Shown here in pieces: positions 1-7,875 of a DNA stretch of 64,000 nt (position 1 is its first letter; each line of letters opens with the position of its first letter). The DNA comes from Thermoplasmatota archaeon. Its GTDB lineage: Archaea > Thermoplasmatota > Thermoplasmata > Lutacidiplasmatales > JAMCUS01. The position numbers were made by a program, and so were the translations under genes. Below the pieces are notes generated by a model. The model was not told the origin of the DNA. It searched no databases and saw only the letters and a list, made by a program, of their open reading frames with translations. The stretch covers positions 1 to 64,000 of the forward strand of contig JAMCUS010000028.1 in NCBI GenBank assembly GCA_023379385.1, written 5' to 3'.

Positions 1-602
1 AGGTTTCTCCTTGATTGAAAATTAAAATCAGGTGCTAACTGGTTAAATATTTTAGATAATTCAACCCAGTAAGCAGATGCAATATGTCCTTCATACAACA
101 TAAGACCATTAATGTTATTATAATCGATTCTTTGAATTTCTTTATTTATTACAGTTAAATCAATGTTATAGAATTTTGATAGATTATTAATCAAGCTTAC
201 TGAGGATTTTACTTTTTGCCTGACAATCTGACCAGCTATGTATAATCTCAAATCAGGATTCAGGTATTTTTCATACTGTTTTATTTTCAGTTCTGCGTTA
301 AGCGTTTCCTGAGGTTGAGTCAATGATAATAAATTACCATTCCAGTTCAATAATACTAAAGATACATCATGTTTTGATAGCCATCTCATAGCTTCAAAGC
401 TGACAGAACCGTAATATCCATCTATTATAATTGAATCATAAGGTATTTGATGTGGATAAAATTCGTATTTAACTTGTTTATTTAACTCATTTAATCCAAA
501 ATTATCACGTTTAATATTTAATTTTAATTTATTGTCAATAATTAATTTACGTTTATCAACGTATATTGATAATCCATAGCCTTTTATCAAGATTGGATTC
601 AT
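1..602 (-). CDS. cas1: Cas1-family integrase (casposase-like), 3' part cut by window edge
   Basis: Cas1 integrases cut and join DNA ends; without Cas2 and CRISPR they act as casposon transposases. I translated the minus strand from ATG at 602: 200 residues run open off the window. Seen: an N-terminal beta-rich part with YDSIIIDG (about 55-62), then AMRWLSKHDVSLVLLNWNGN (71-90), an RQK-containing helix (128-130), and LMLYEGHIASAYW (167-179). The glutamate in YEG (E171) fits the first catalytic metal ligand of Cas1; the later His and Asp ligands would lie outside. FNF followed by RR near 193-199 also fits the family. No cas2 and no CRISPR array is visible, and an HNH and a family B polymerase gene lie nearby, so I infer a casposon integrase rather than an adaptation module. 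It reads leftward as the last visible gene of an operon with the winged-HTH gene. Confidence 0.85.
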   Translation of the reverse strand, partial: MNPILIKGYGLSIYVDKRKLIIDNKLKLNIKRDNFGLNELNKQVKYEFYPHQIPYDSIIIDGYYGSVSFEAMRWLSKHDVSLVLLNWNGNLLSLTQPQETLNAELKIKQYEKYLNPDLRLYIAGQIVRQKVKSSVSLINNLSKFYNIDLTVINKEIQRIDYNNINGLMLYEGHIASAYWVELSKIFNQLAPDFNFQSRRN

Positions 603-625
603 GTTTATTCCTCTTTTTTATTCGT

Positions 626-838
626 TTATTTAATTTTTAAATTTATACTGGATACATATTTTAAATATAATTTCAAAGTTAATTCATTAATTAATTCACA
701 TTCAACAGGCTTATTTAACTCATTTAACCTTTTTAACCCAGTATTACTTTGTTTTAAATTTAATTTATTATCAATAATTAACTTACGTTTATCAACGTAT
801 ATTGATATACCATAACCTTTTATTAAGATTGGATTCAT
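626..838 (-). pseudogene. Truncated duplicate of the cas1 N-terminus
   Basis: A 70-codon frame opens with MNPILIKGYGISIYVDKRKL, nearly identical to the N-terminus of the adjacent Cas1 (one Leu/Ile change in this stretch). It then keeps the GLxxLNELNK segment before diverging and stopping. It lacks every catalytic motif, so it cannot be an integrase. It lies between the 62-codon frame and cas1 on the same strand. It could still be translated as a small peptide able to mimic the Cas1 N-terminal domain, but the simplest reading is a by-product of tandem duplication. Confidence 0.6.
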
Positions 839-870
839 ATTTATTCCTCTTTTTTTTATTTATTTAATTT

Positions 871-1059
871 TTAATTTATACTGGATATATGTTTTATATT
901 TAATTTAATAATTAACATGCATTTAAAAAGGTTATTTAACCTGTTTAACCCAGTATTATTTAGTTTTAATTTATTATCAATTGTAGTGTTACTTTGTATT
1001 GTTATACCACCATTATTAACATTTATATTTTTTTCAACCCTTGATAATAACAAATTCAT
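871..1059 (-). CDS. Small protein, diverged copy of the cas1 N-terminus
   Basis: This 62-codon frame starts at an ATG that overlaps the stop of the winged-HTH gene (ATGA arrangement), which suggests translational coupling. Its sequence aligns weakly with the start of Cas1: TIDNKLKLNNTGLNRLNNL matches the IIDNKLKLN and GLNELN stretches. It lacks catalytic residues. It may be the oldest of three tandem cas1 starts, fortuitously still open, or a real small protein. I lean to a decaying duplicate. Confidence 0.35.
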   Translation of the reverse strand: MNLLLSRVEKNINVNNGGITIQSNTTIDNKLKLNNTGLNRLNNLFKCMLIIKLNIKHISSIN

Positions 1060-2105
1060 TGACTCACCTTTGGCAATAATATATTTTTCAAAACTGAATT
1101 TGAATATTTATTATCAATAATATTACCATTGAAAGCATCAACAATAAAAAATGATCTCAATATTGTGAGTAAAGGATTGTCATTTAATACATTTTGAATA
1201 TTTAATAGACCTGAGATAAAAGATAATGGGTTGTTTTTTAATTCAGATTGATTTTCATTGAATTTGTTAATAATTGATATCTTATCCCTATCTATAAACA
1301 AGGTCTTGAGATAGAACCATAATATTATCTCGAATAGATACGTTCTGTCAACCGATCTTAAGTTAAGGAAATAATCCGTTGCCATTGGTGATGTTAATAT
1401 TATCAGCAACATTTCATTTCTCTGTTTGTCTGGGAATATTGATTTAATTACAGTGTTTAATATAAATTTAAAATCCATCAGTTGATTTTCATTGAGATCG
1501 CTAAAAAAAGAAATCAAATCCTCTGGTTTTGAAATCGATAGAAAATTTTCAAAGTCTGAATCACTAGAGATATTCAATCCCCCCAATTCGCTTTTTAATT
1601 TTTTAATAACTTCCTTCATTTCTTTGCTTGATACATCCTCGCCGTTTCTCTTTGCTTTCTCAATCATTTCATTAAATTTTTTCTCGTCTCTTAGTTGAAT
1701 TAAATCCCTAAGCACCTCAATTATAATGTTTAGAATTCCATAATAAAAAAAATCATCACTGAAGATCAATTTCTTTGCATAGTTGCTTTTTAGAAACAGT
1801 GGTTTATAAAAATCGTTAAGGAAATTGAAAGCTGTCTTAAACGATGAAAACGATTTTTCTATGTAATATATATCGCTCAACCCTCTACTTTCGGCTTTCT
1901 TAACGCTTATTATTTCCTCACTAACTAAATCTGACAGGTGTTTTCGGATAACTTTAATATTTCTTATATTTTTTTCGCTCCTAAGATGCTCTCTGATATC
2001 TGTTATCGTAGCTTTTTCTTTTTCTGATATGTGAACAATGATGCTAGATTTTGTATCTCCTATAGGTTCTCTCTGGCTTGTCTTTCTTCTCTTACGTATT
2101 GCCAT
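1056..2105 (-). CDS. Winged-helix DNA-binding protein of the casposon-like element
   Basis: A 349-residue protein with a basic N-terminus (RKRRK). Residues about 25-90 read as a winged helix: SEKEKATITDIREHLRSE, a second helix, then a hydrophobic strand and wing ending near DIYYIEKSF. The rest is helical and rich in Leu, Ile and Phe, with no motif I recognise. It is divergent from the operon starting at 2219 and immediately precedes the cas1 start region on its own strand. Casposons commonly carry HTH proteins; by position this one could repress the shared 2106-2218 control region or take part in transposition. Function beyond DNA binding is unknown. Confidence 0.6.
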   Translation of the reverse strand: MAIRKRRKTSQREPIGDTKSSIIVHISEKEKATITDIREHLRSEKNIRNIKVIRKHLSDLVSEEIISVKKAESRGLSDIYYIEKSFSSFKTAFNFLNDFYKPLFLKSNYAKKLIFSDDFFYYGILNIIIEVLRDLIQLRDEKKFNEMIEKAKRNGEDVSSKEMKEVIKKLKSELGGLNISSDSDFENFLSISKPEDLISFFSDLNENQLMDFKFILNTVIKSIFPDKQRNEMLLIILTSPMATDYFLNLRSVDRTYLFEIILWFYLKTLFIDRDKISIINKFNENQSELKNNPLSFISGLLNIQNVLNDNPLLTILRSFFIVDAFNGNIIDNKYSNSVLKNILLPKVSQ

Positions 2106-2218
2106 AGTATTAGATAATCAATAGTTCTATTATAATCTTTCTCTCTATTAGACAGTATACCCTATATTTATTGAATATACAGTATGGTCTTTAAAATTAA
2201 AAAATACCAATAATATCT
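2106..2218. promoter_or_regulatory. Divergent promoter region of the casposon-like element
   Basis: These 113 bp separate the winged-HTH/cas1 operon from the polymerase operon and must hold promoters for both. Seen: two copies of ACAGTAT (around 2153 and 2180) flanking the near-palindromic TATATTTATTGAATATA. The symmetric AT core and direct repeats make a plausible operator for the winged-HTH protein. No binding evidence is available. Confidence 0.4.
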
Positions 2219-2731
2219 ATGGATGCTATATCTATAATCATGTTAAAAAATAAAAAAAATAGGGATAAAGAGCTGAAAACGGCATGTAAATTGACACAGA
2301 CAGAACAGCACCGCACAATAATATACTACTCACATTCTATGCAATACTATGATACGGATACAGAACGGAAAGACATGGCTTTCTTAAGCAAACAAAAGAA
2401 TTCAAAAATAATCAATCCTAACGGAATGGACTTACTGGGTTATGACAAAAAGTCTATGATCCCATACCTTCTTACCGTTCAGAAATCTGATGCTGTATGG
2501 TATAGAGGCTCAACCATTGGTGTTGTTGTTGAATGCCTGACGGCTGTGGTTCTGAACAAAAAGGTATATTCTCTTGAAACCAGGAAACCGATAACACAAC
2601 CTGAAATATTGAAGTTATCTGAACTGTTTAAAGATAATACTTACTGCGAAACAGATAAGAGGTTAATAAAGAACCTGTTCGGTAATTCTGTATATAAACA
2701 ATTTTTAATATTACTGGAGGGTGGTTTCTAA
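2219..2731 (+). CDS. Nucleoside 2-deoxyribosyltransferase-like protein
   Basis: A 170-residue protein. After about 30 polar residues, TIIYYSHSMQYYDTDTER resembles the first strand and substrate loop of the nucleoside deoxyribosyltransferase fold. SKIINPNGMDLLGY and MIPYLLTVQKSDAVWYRG follow, then STIGVVVECLTAVVLNKKVY, which fits the G-x-x-x-E helix carrying the catalytic glutamate in that family. The family moves deoxyribose between bases or hydrolyses nucleotides; here the substrate is unknown. Its stop overlaps the start of the next gene, so it belongs to the polymerase operon. A nucleotide-handling enzyme beside a DNA polymerase is sensible but unproven. The family assignment rests on motif resemblance only. 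Confidence 0.5.
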   Translation: MDAISIIMLKNKKNRDKELKTACKLTQTEQHRTIIYYSHSMQYYDTDTERKDMAFLSKQKNSKIINPNGMDLLGYDKKSMIPYLLTVQKSDAVWYRGSTIGVVVECLTAVVLNKKVYSLETRKPITQPEILKLSELFKDNTYCETDKRLIKNLFGNSVYKQFLILLEGGF

Positions 2732-3384
2732 TGCAATTTTCTAAGGATTACAGAACCTTTGAAGACTGGCTAAAAGCACATCCAGAACAAACAGCATACA
2801 ATCTCAGGATAATAAGAAGCCATTCTAAATATCCCAATGCTTCATTATCCCAGTTAAGAGGTCATACATCTAATGGAAAGAAGCCTGTTTCAAGATTAAA
2901 GCCAGAGCCTATTTATAAGCGTTCTTGGAATTCGTTAAACAAAAGGCAATTATCCCAGAGGGAAAAAAGCCTTGATGTATTAACCAGAGTGAAAAACGGT
3001 AAAAGCCTGACCCATGCATCTAAAGAACTCAAAACAACACCCAAAACAGTCATAAAGCATACCAATGCATTTAAAAAAATCAATAATAAATGGATTCCAA
3101 AGAAATATGATAAGATATCCAGAATTATGAGCATAAACGAACATGGTAAACAGGAATGGATTGATATCAAGGATTCAAGAATTGCATCTAAAATAGGCAA
3201 ATACAATTCTGCTGTAAAAGAATTTTTAATCAGTGGTAACCAGAATGCAGTAAATAGATTTACAGAACCGATCAAAGATTCATACGGTAAATTGCATTAT
3301 TTAGAAACAGACCCAGAAAAACTGATTGAAATAGAGGAATCTCAGGAAGAACCAGAATTTTATGAGATCTATAAAACAGAATAA
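2731..3384 (+). CDS. Putative DNA-binding protein with HTH, casposon operon
   Basis: A 217-residue basic protein starting at the ATG that overlaps the preceding stop (TAATG). Residues about 78-108 (REKSLDVLTRVKNGKSLTHA, then SKELKTTPKTVIKH) read as a helix-turn-helix of the type used to scan DNA. The N-terminal third is rich in Arg, Lys and Ser; the C-terminus is acidic (EIEESQEEPEFYE). No family is recognised. Operon position between the deoxyribosyltransferase-like and HNH genes suggests a role in replication or transposition of the element. Confidence 0.5.
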   Translation: MQFSKDYRTFEDWLKAHPEQTAYNLRIIRSHSKYPNASLSQLRGHTSNGKKPVSRLKPEPIYKRSWNSLNKRQLSQREKSLDVLTRVKNGKSLTHASKELKTTPKTVIKHTNAFKKINNKWIPKKYDKISRIMSINEHGKQEWIDIKDSRIASKIGKYNSAVKEFLISGNQNAVNRFTEPIKDSYGKLHYLETDPEKLIEIEESQEEPEFYEIYKTE

Positions 3385-3389
3385 TTAAT

Positions 3390-3791
3390 ATGAAAAATTC
3401 AACATCTGAGTCCAATTGTATAGACAATGCCGATTTTAAAACACAAGAAATAATAGATAATGAGTCCCAAGAAGCGTCAGATTGGATAAGAGATATTCGT
3501 TACAATAATAATAGACCCAAACTGAATTATTGTGAAATATGCAATTCTAAGGAAAAATTAGAACAGCACCATATCAAAGGACGTAAGCATGGGAATGAGA
3601 TAATAACGGTTTGTGTAAAATGCCATAAAGAATTAACTGATAAACAAAAATTATGGTCAAATTCAGGCAATAAAGATTCGTTTTTAATTAGAGGATTAAT
3701 AGATATTTCTGAATTAAAATATGAAAAAACAGGTATTGAATATTACAGATTGATAGCAAAACAATTAACAGAGGGATATAAATATGACTGA
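3390..3791 (+). CDS. HNH endonuclease
   Basis: A 133-residue protein with a compact HNH zinc-finger nuclease core: YCEICNSKEKLEQHHIKGRK at about 48-67, then VCVKCHKELTD. Two CxxC pairs bind the structural zinc, and the HH pair plus the later His of CHKE make the betabetaalpha metal site. The N-terminal 40 residues are acidic and probably disordered. The stop overlaps the start of the polymerase gene (ATGACTGA), indicating translational coupling. HNH nucleases are frequent casposon cargo. A role in processing element ends is inference. Confidence 0.75.
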   Translation: MKNSTSESNCIDNADFKTQEIIDNESQEASDWIRDIRYNNNRPKLNYCEICNSKEKLEQHHIKGRKHGNEIITVCVKCHKELTDKQKLWSNSGNKDSFLIRGLIDISELKYEKTGIEYYRLIAKQLTEGYKYD

Positions 3792-6447
3792 TGTTTTTTT
3801 AAGAGCTTTGACTTTTGACAATACAACCAATGTAATAAGTAAACACAAGAATGAAGATAACCACAATACAAATATACAATTGATTATTGATACTGAAACA
3901 ACAACAGACCAATACCAGAACCTGTTGTTTGGTTCATGTCTTGTAAAAATTAAAATAAGCACAGGATTTAAAGAAGAGTGGTATATATTCTACGGTAACG
4001 TTTCTGTGGATAAAATACAACTTATCAAAGACTATGGTAAAGTTCATAATATTACTGTATTGTCAGTAAGAGATTTTATAGATAAAGTATTCTATCCGTA
4101 TGCATATATATCAAGAAGAGAAGTTATAGGATTCAACCTGCCTTTTGATTTATCAAGATTGGCTATCGGTTACGGAATATCAAGAAAAACGAAGGAAGGG
4201 TTCTCATTCAAATTATCTGAAGATGCAAGGAATCCAAGAATCAGAATACGGTCAATAGACCAGAAAAGGTCTTTCATTACCTTTATGAAACCATTAAGAA
4301 AAAAGAGCGATAAGAAATATAAACATTACAACGGATATTTTGTAGATTTAAAGACCTTGACCTTTGCTTTAACAGATAAATCCTATTCTTTAGAATCCGC
4401 ATGTATTGATTTTGATGTATCAAGAAAAACACATCCCGAAGAGCATGGTAAAATAACAGAGAACTACATAGAATACAATCTTAACGATGTTAAAATAACA
4501 TCAGAGTTATACCAGAAAGCACTTGAACGGTATAACATGTTCAATTTGCCTGATTCTGTAAATAAATTATATTCCCCAGCGTCCATTGGAAAGGCATATT
4601 TAAGAAAAATGGGAATAAAACCTTTTAAAGAATGTAACCATGACTTTCCAAAAGAGGTATCAGGCTATGTAATGTCTTCATACTATGGAGGTAGAACAGA
4701 GGTAAGGATAAGAAACAGATCAATTCCTATTACATATCTTGATTTTACTTCAATGTATCCATCTGTTTATTCTTTGCTTGGCTTAGATTCATACCTTAAA
4801 GCCGATAAGATCAAGTTCTATGAAAATACCGATAGCATCAAGAAATTTATAGAAGGCATAACTATCAAAGACCTTCAAAATAAAGATGCATGGAATAGAC
4901 AAAATATGCATTCTATAGTATTGATAAAACCACAGGATGATATTTTACCTGTAAGAATAGAGTATTCTAAAGATGCAAAGAACATAGGCATAAATTACCT
5001 GACATCAGATATGCCTTTATGGTATACCGTTCAGGATGTAATAGCATCAAAATTGCTAACTGGTAAAATTCCAGAAATTATTAAAGCCATTACATTTTAT
5101 TACGATGGGATTCAGGAAGATTTAAAAGATGTGGAAATATCGGATATTACCATTAAAAAAGAGAATGACTTCATACGTAAAGTCATAGAAGAACGGATCA
5201 AGGTTAAAAAAGCAGATGAACCCAACAAAGACCAGATACAATTGATTTTAAAGATAATAGCCAATGCTACATCTTATGGAATATACATAGAGGAGAACCC
5301 AGAAACGTTAAAAGATAAAATGGATTTAAATGTTTATTCCGTTAAATCCTTTAAAATAAAATCAGATAAAATAGAGAGACAGGGTGAATATTTCAATCCA
5401 ATAATGGCTACATTGATAACAGGGTCAGCACGACTGATATTAGCAATGGCTGAACAGATTGCGATACAGAACAACGGATACATTGCGTATATGGATACGG
5501 ATTCTATATTCGTAAAACCTGATAGAGTCAAGGACATTCAAAATTTCTTTAGACCATTGAATCCTTATTCCGTGAACGTTGAAATGTTCAAGATTGAAGA
5601 GGATGATAATAAGAAGCCATTAGACAATATCATGTTCTATGGGATATCAGCGAAGAGATACTGCTTGTATAAAAGTAAAAATAACGGTAAGGACACATTA
5701 CAACCAGATGCATATAAAGATATAAAAATATTGAAGTATTCAACACACGGATTAGGACATCTTATGAATATTAAAGGTGAACAGATATGGAAAGACATAC
5801 TTAACCATAGCTTTAATGAATATACAGATAGAATAGCAGTAAGCCAGATAACCATAACCAGACCATCTGTTCTTAAACGATTTAAAAGATTGAATACTGA
5901 TAAACCAATAGATAACCAGATAAAGCCATTCAATTTTATGCTTATAGGGTCAGAACAGAATAAAGTAATACCGTGTATGCCTTATACAAAAAATATAGAA
6001 GGAATACAATATAAACAATTCATAGATTATAAAACAGGATTAAAATCAGACCAGTTAACAAAGTCAGCTAAAGACTACTGGAAAACATTAGAAGATGTGT
6101 TGATACACTACATAAAGCACAACGACCACAAATTTGACTACATAGATAGCATAGCCCAGAGGAAACACATCATTGCCGACCGTATCAGATACATAGGAAA
6201 GGAATCAAACAACCTTGACGAAGTATCCGTATTGGGAATTGATAACAATTCATACCTTGAGTATGAGAATATCAGGGAATTCTATAATTGGATTTTAACG
6301 TTGAAGCCTAAGGACGTCAGGGATATGGGAATATCGGAAAGAGGACTGAGAAATGTTAAACAAAAAATTCACAATGGAATCGGATTGAAGAACAGGTCAA
6401 AGATTGTAAAAATACTTTTTGAAAAATACTTGAATAAGGTCAATTAA
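3784..6447 (+). CDS. Family B DNA polymerase of mobile-element type
   Basis: An 887-residue DNA polymerase with proofreading. Exonuclease motifs: IIDTETT (about 34-40), GFNLPFD (about 118) and YIEYNLNDVK (about 229). Polymerase motifs: motif A YLDFTSMYPS (about 318), motif B KIIANATSYGIY (about 490) and motif C YMDTDSIFVK (about 569), then a KRYCLYK segment (about 625). The layout and length resemble virus, plasmid and casposon polymerases rather than the chromosomal replicase. Whether it is protein-primed cannot be settled by eye. Long inserts between A and B could hold the terminal-protein-interacting regions. It is the last gene of the operon beginning at 2219 and would replicate the element. 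Confidence 0.88.
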   Translation: MTDVFLRALTFDNTTNVISKHKNEDNHNTNIQLIIDTETTTDQYQNLLFGSCLVKIKISTGFKEEWYIFYGNVSVDKIQLIKDYGKVHNITVLSVRDFIDKVFYPYAYISRREVIGFNLPFDLSRLAIGYGISRKTKEGFSFKLSEDARNPRIRIRSIDQKRSFITFMKPLRKKSDKKYKHYNGYFVDLKTLTFALTDKSYSLESACIDFDVSRKTHPEEHGKITENYIEYNLNDVKITSELYQKALERYNMFNLPDSVNKLYSPASIGKAYLRKMGIKPFKECNHDFPKEVSGYVMSSYYGGRTEVRIRNRSIPITYLDFTSMYPSVYSLLGLDSYLKADKIKFYENTDSIKKFIEGITIKDLQNKDAWNRQNMHSIVLIKPQDDILPVRIEYSKDAKNIGINYLTSDMPLWYTVQDVIASKLLTGKIPEIIKAITFYYDGIQEDLKDVEISDITIKKENDFIRKVIEERIKVKKADEPNKDQIQLILKIIANATSYGIYIEENPETLKDKMDLNVYSVKSFKIKSDKIERQGEYFNPIMATLITGSARLILAMAEQIAIQNNGYIAYMDTDSIFVKPDRVKDIQNFFRPLNPYSVNVEMFKIEEDDNKKPLDNIMFYGISAKRYCLYKSKNNGKDTLQPDAYKDIKILKYSTHGLGHLMNIKGEQIWKDILNHSFNEYTDRIAVSQITITRPSVLKRFKRLNTDKPIDNQIKPFNFMLIGSEQNKVIPCMPYTKNIEGIQYKQFIDYKTGLKSDQLTKSAKDYWKTLEDVLIHYIKHNDHKFDYIDSIAQRKHIIADRIRYIGKESNNLDEVSVLGIDNNSYLEYENIREFYNWILTLKPKDVRDMGISERGLRNVKQKIHNGIGLKNRSKIVKILFEKYLNKVN

Positions 6448-6496
6448 AATTCTTGGATTGTGATATTAAAAGCGGCACGTTTTTTCGTCTTGTCTA

Positions 6497-6524
6497 TATC
6501 CCCCCCATCGTTTATAAGGGGATA
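6497..6524. terminator. C-rich hairpin after the polymerase gene
   Basis: TATCCCC at 6497-6503 pairs perfectly with GGGGATA at 6518-6524 around a 14-nt loop. It lies 50 bp after the polymerase stop. It may end the polymerase transcript, or be part of the element's right end. The left end is outside the window, so the second option cannot be tested here. Confidence 0.4.
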
Positions 6525-6623
6525 GAAAATGGTGAAGTATAGCGATTTGTTTTATCTTGGTTATCTCTATAACTCTTTTCGAGAAATTGATCCTGAGCGA
6601 TTAGCAAAACCTGAATCAACTCA

Positions 6624-6911
6624 ATGGACTGGGCTGAATTACATAAAAAAATACAATATCTACTTAACATACTAAATATTCACGACAAAACTTTTGATAA
6701 CTTTTTGAAAGAGTTTAAGAATAAGTTTAATGCATATGAAGATGGACAACGTATTAAGGATTCTGACAGAAAAAGTATCGATGAACAGATGGATGGGATG
6801 TGGAAAAACTTTGTTAACGACAATCTTGCAGAAAAGATACTGCTAACAGAAAGAGATGATTTGATTTTGGATATTAAAAAATTACATAAAGGGACCAAAG
6901 GTTTTTTTTGA
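6624..6911 (+). pseudogene. N-terminal part of a HEPN/DUF4145-like protein, frameshifted
   Basis: A 95-codon, highly helical frame (MDWAELHKKIQYLLNILNIH onward) ending at TGA just after a run of eight T (6902-6909). The frame of the next gene reads back through this point as HKGPKVFFEENEIKKM without a stop, so the two pieces look like one gene split by a one-base shift near 6890-6909. A further in-register ATG at 6529 opens MVKYSDLFYLGYLYNS in a different frame, which may be the original N-terminus. Alone it has no recognisable motif. Confidence 0.5.
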
Positions 6912-6930
6912 GGAGAATGAGATTAAAAAG

Positions 6931-7317
6931 ATGACTAAAAAAATTGTAAGTGATTTGGATGATGGGATGACTTGCCTCATTGTTGGGATGTGGACACCAG
7001 CAGTAATGATAACTCTACGAGCCGTTGAAGGAATGCTTAGGAAATTTTATAAAAAAGTGAAAGGAAGTGAAATAGAATTGATTGATGAAACTTTTCTAAA
7101 CTGGGGTACCATGTTAAAAAATTTAGATGCATCCACCCATCCACTAGATAAAGATCTGCTTAACAACCTAAGATATCTCAAAATTAAGAGAAACGAAGCT
7201 CAGCATCCTGAGAAAAGATTCACAAAAGATGATGCCGAAAACAGTTTTATTAAGGCTAGGGAAGCCATAAAGAGTATGATAAGTTCAGGACGTATGAGGA
7301 GGCGAATAGATCAATAA
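6931..7317 (+). CDS. HEPN/DUF4145-like protein (C-terminal part or whole)
   Basis: A 128-residue helical protein. MTCLIVGMWTPAVMITLRAV resembles the helix with small residues that begins DUF4145/HEPN domains, and LKIKRNEAQHPEKRF contains R-x4-H (RNEAQH), the catalytic signature of HEPN ribonucleases. HEPN proteins are usually RNA-cutting toxins or defence effectors. The frame continues upstream past its ATG to about 6886, so the ancestral protein was probably joined to the 6624-6911 frame. No antitoxin (such as MNT) is seen next to it. It lies between the polymerase gene and an IS3-like remnant. Confidence 0.55.
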   Translation: MTKKIVSDLDDGMTCLIVGMWTPAVMITLRAVEGMLRKFYKKVKGSEIELIDETFLNWGTMLKNLDASTHPLDKDLLNNLRYLKIKRNEAQHPEKRFTKDDAENSFIKAREAIKSMISSGRMRRRIDQ

Positions 7318-7585
7318 AAAAGATGTACAAAGATTACAACGAAGTGAGACCGCATTCTACGATAGAATATATGAGTCCGAATGGATTTATAGAGAGATGG
7401 AACGTGGATGGTGAGTTTAGAGAGGGGTATTTGAATAATCTGGATAAGAAAATAGAAAGGAGGATGAAAAAAATGGAAAAAAGATATAAAGCAGCAAAAG
7501 ATAAGAAAGAGGTGAGAATAAGTGTATAACAAAAATTCTCAAAAAGTGCATCAAAAAGTGTCCACCAATAGATGGGGCAGATCAT
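7318..7585 (+). mobile_element. Right end of an IS3-like element with transposase C-terminus
   Basis: A frame at 7323-7529 encodes DYNEVRPHSTIEYMSPNGF, the conserved tail of IS3/IS481-type DDE transposases, then a basic C-terminus. It is followed by a terminal sequence, ATTCTCAAAAAGTG to GATGGGGCAGATCA, that recurs at 30270-30312. An extra CATCAAAAAGTG is duplicated within this copy. The transposase N-terminus and catalytic DDE are absent, so this is a dead remnant. Confidence 0.75.
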
Positions 7586-7718
7586 GTTCTGCTGATATTG
7601 TCTACCATAAAGATATACAGATATGGAAATAGAGAAATGGTGAGTGAAATATCAAAAAAACGAATGATATTATAACAAATTTAAAAATCAATAATTTAAA
7701 GCTCAACATCCAAAAATT

Positions 7719-7875
7719 TATATTTTGTGTCACATAAGACATAATATTTTTATATTTTGTGTCACATAAGATATAATATTTTTATATTTTGTGTCACATA
7801 AGATATAATATTTTTATATTTTGTGTCACATAAGACATAATATTTTTATATTTTGTGTCACATAAGACATAATAT
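7719..7875. repeat. Tandem 32-bp operator-like repeats upstream of ATPase gene
   Basis: Four complete 32-bp units (from 7741, 7773, 7805 and 7837) follow a partial unit at 7719-7740 and end in ATAATATG at the gene start. Each contains TATTTTTATATT, similar to a TATA box, and the palindrome TGTGTCACA. Units differ only by C/T at the last base. Thirty-two bp is about three helical turns, so all palindromes face the same side. The array ends within a few bases of the ATG at 7874, as expected of repressor sites controlling that gene. Confidence 0.8.

Larger units (their letters stand above)
541..1059 (-). repeat. Tandem partial copies of the cas1 5' end
   Basis: The first 28 codons of cas1 plus its untranslated leader recur almost unchanged about 236 bp upstream (start codons at 602 and 838). 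Both copies share the T-rich stretch that follows the start codon on the plus strand and the ATACTGGATA motif beyond it. A third, more diverged unit starts at 1059. Only the 602 copy continues into full Cas1 sequence. The layout is what repeated slippage or unequal recombination at the start of cas1 would leave. Confidence 0.75.

Noticed and set aside
1-602. Cas1 of a CRISPR adaptation module
   Set aside because: No cas2, cas4 or repeats are visible, and neighbours are polymerase, HNH and HTH genes. The missing left flank leaves some doubt.
7719-7875. CRISPR array
   Set aside because: The units are contiguous 32-bp tandem repeats with no unique spacers between them, so this is a tandem array at a promoter, not CRISPR, despite a Cas1 gene 7 kb away.
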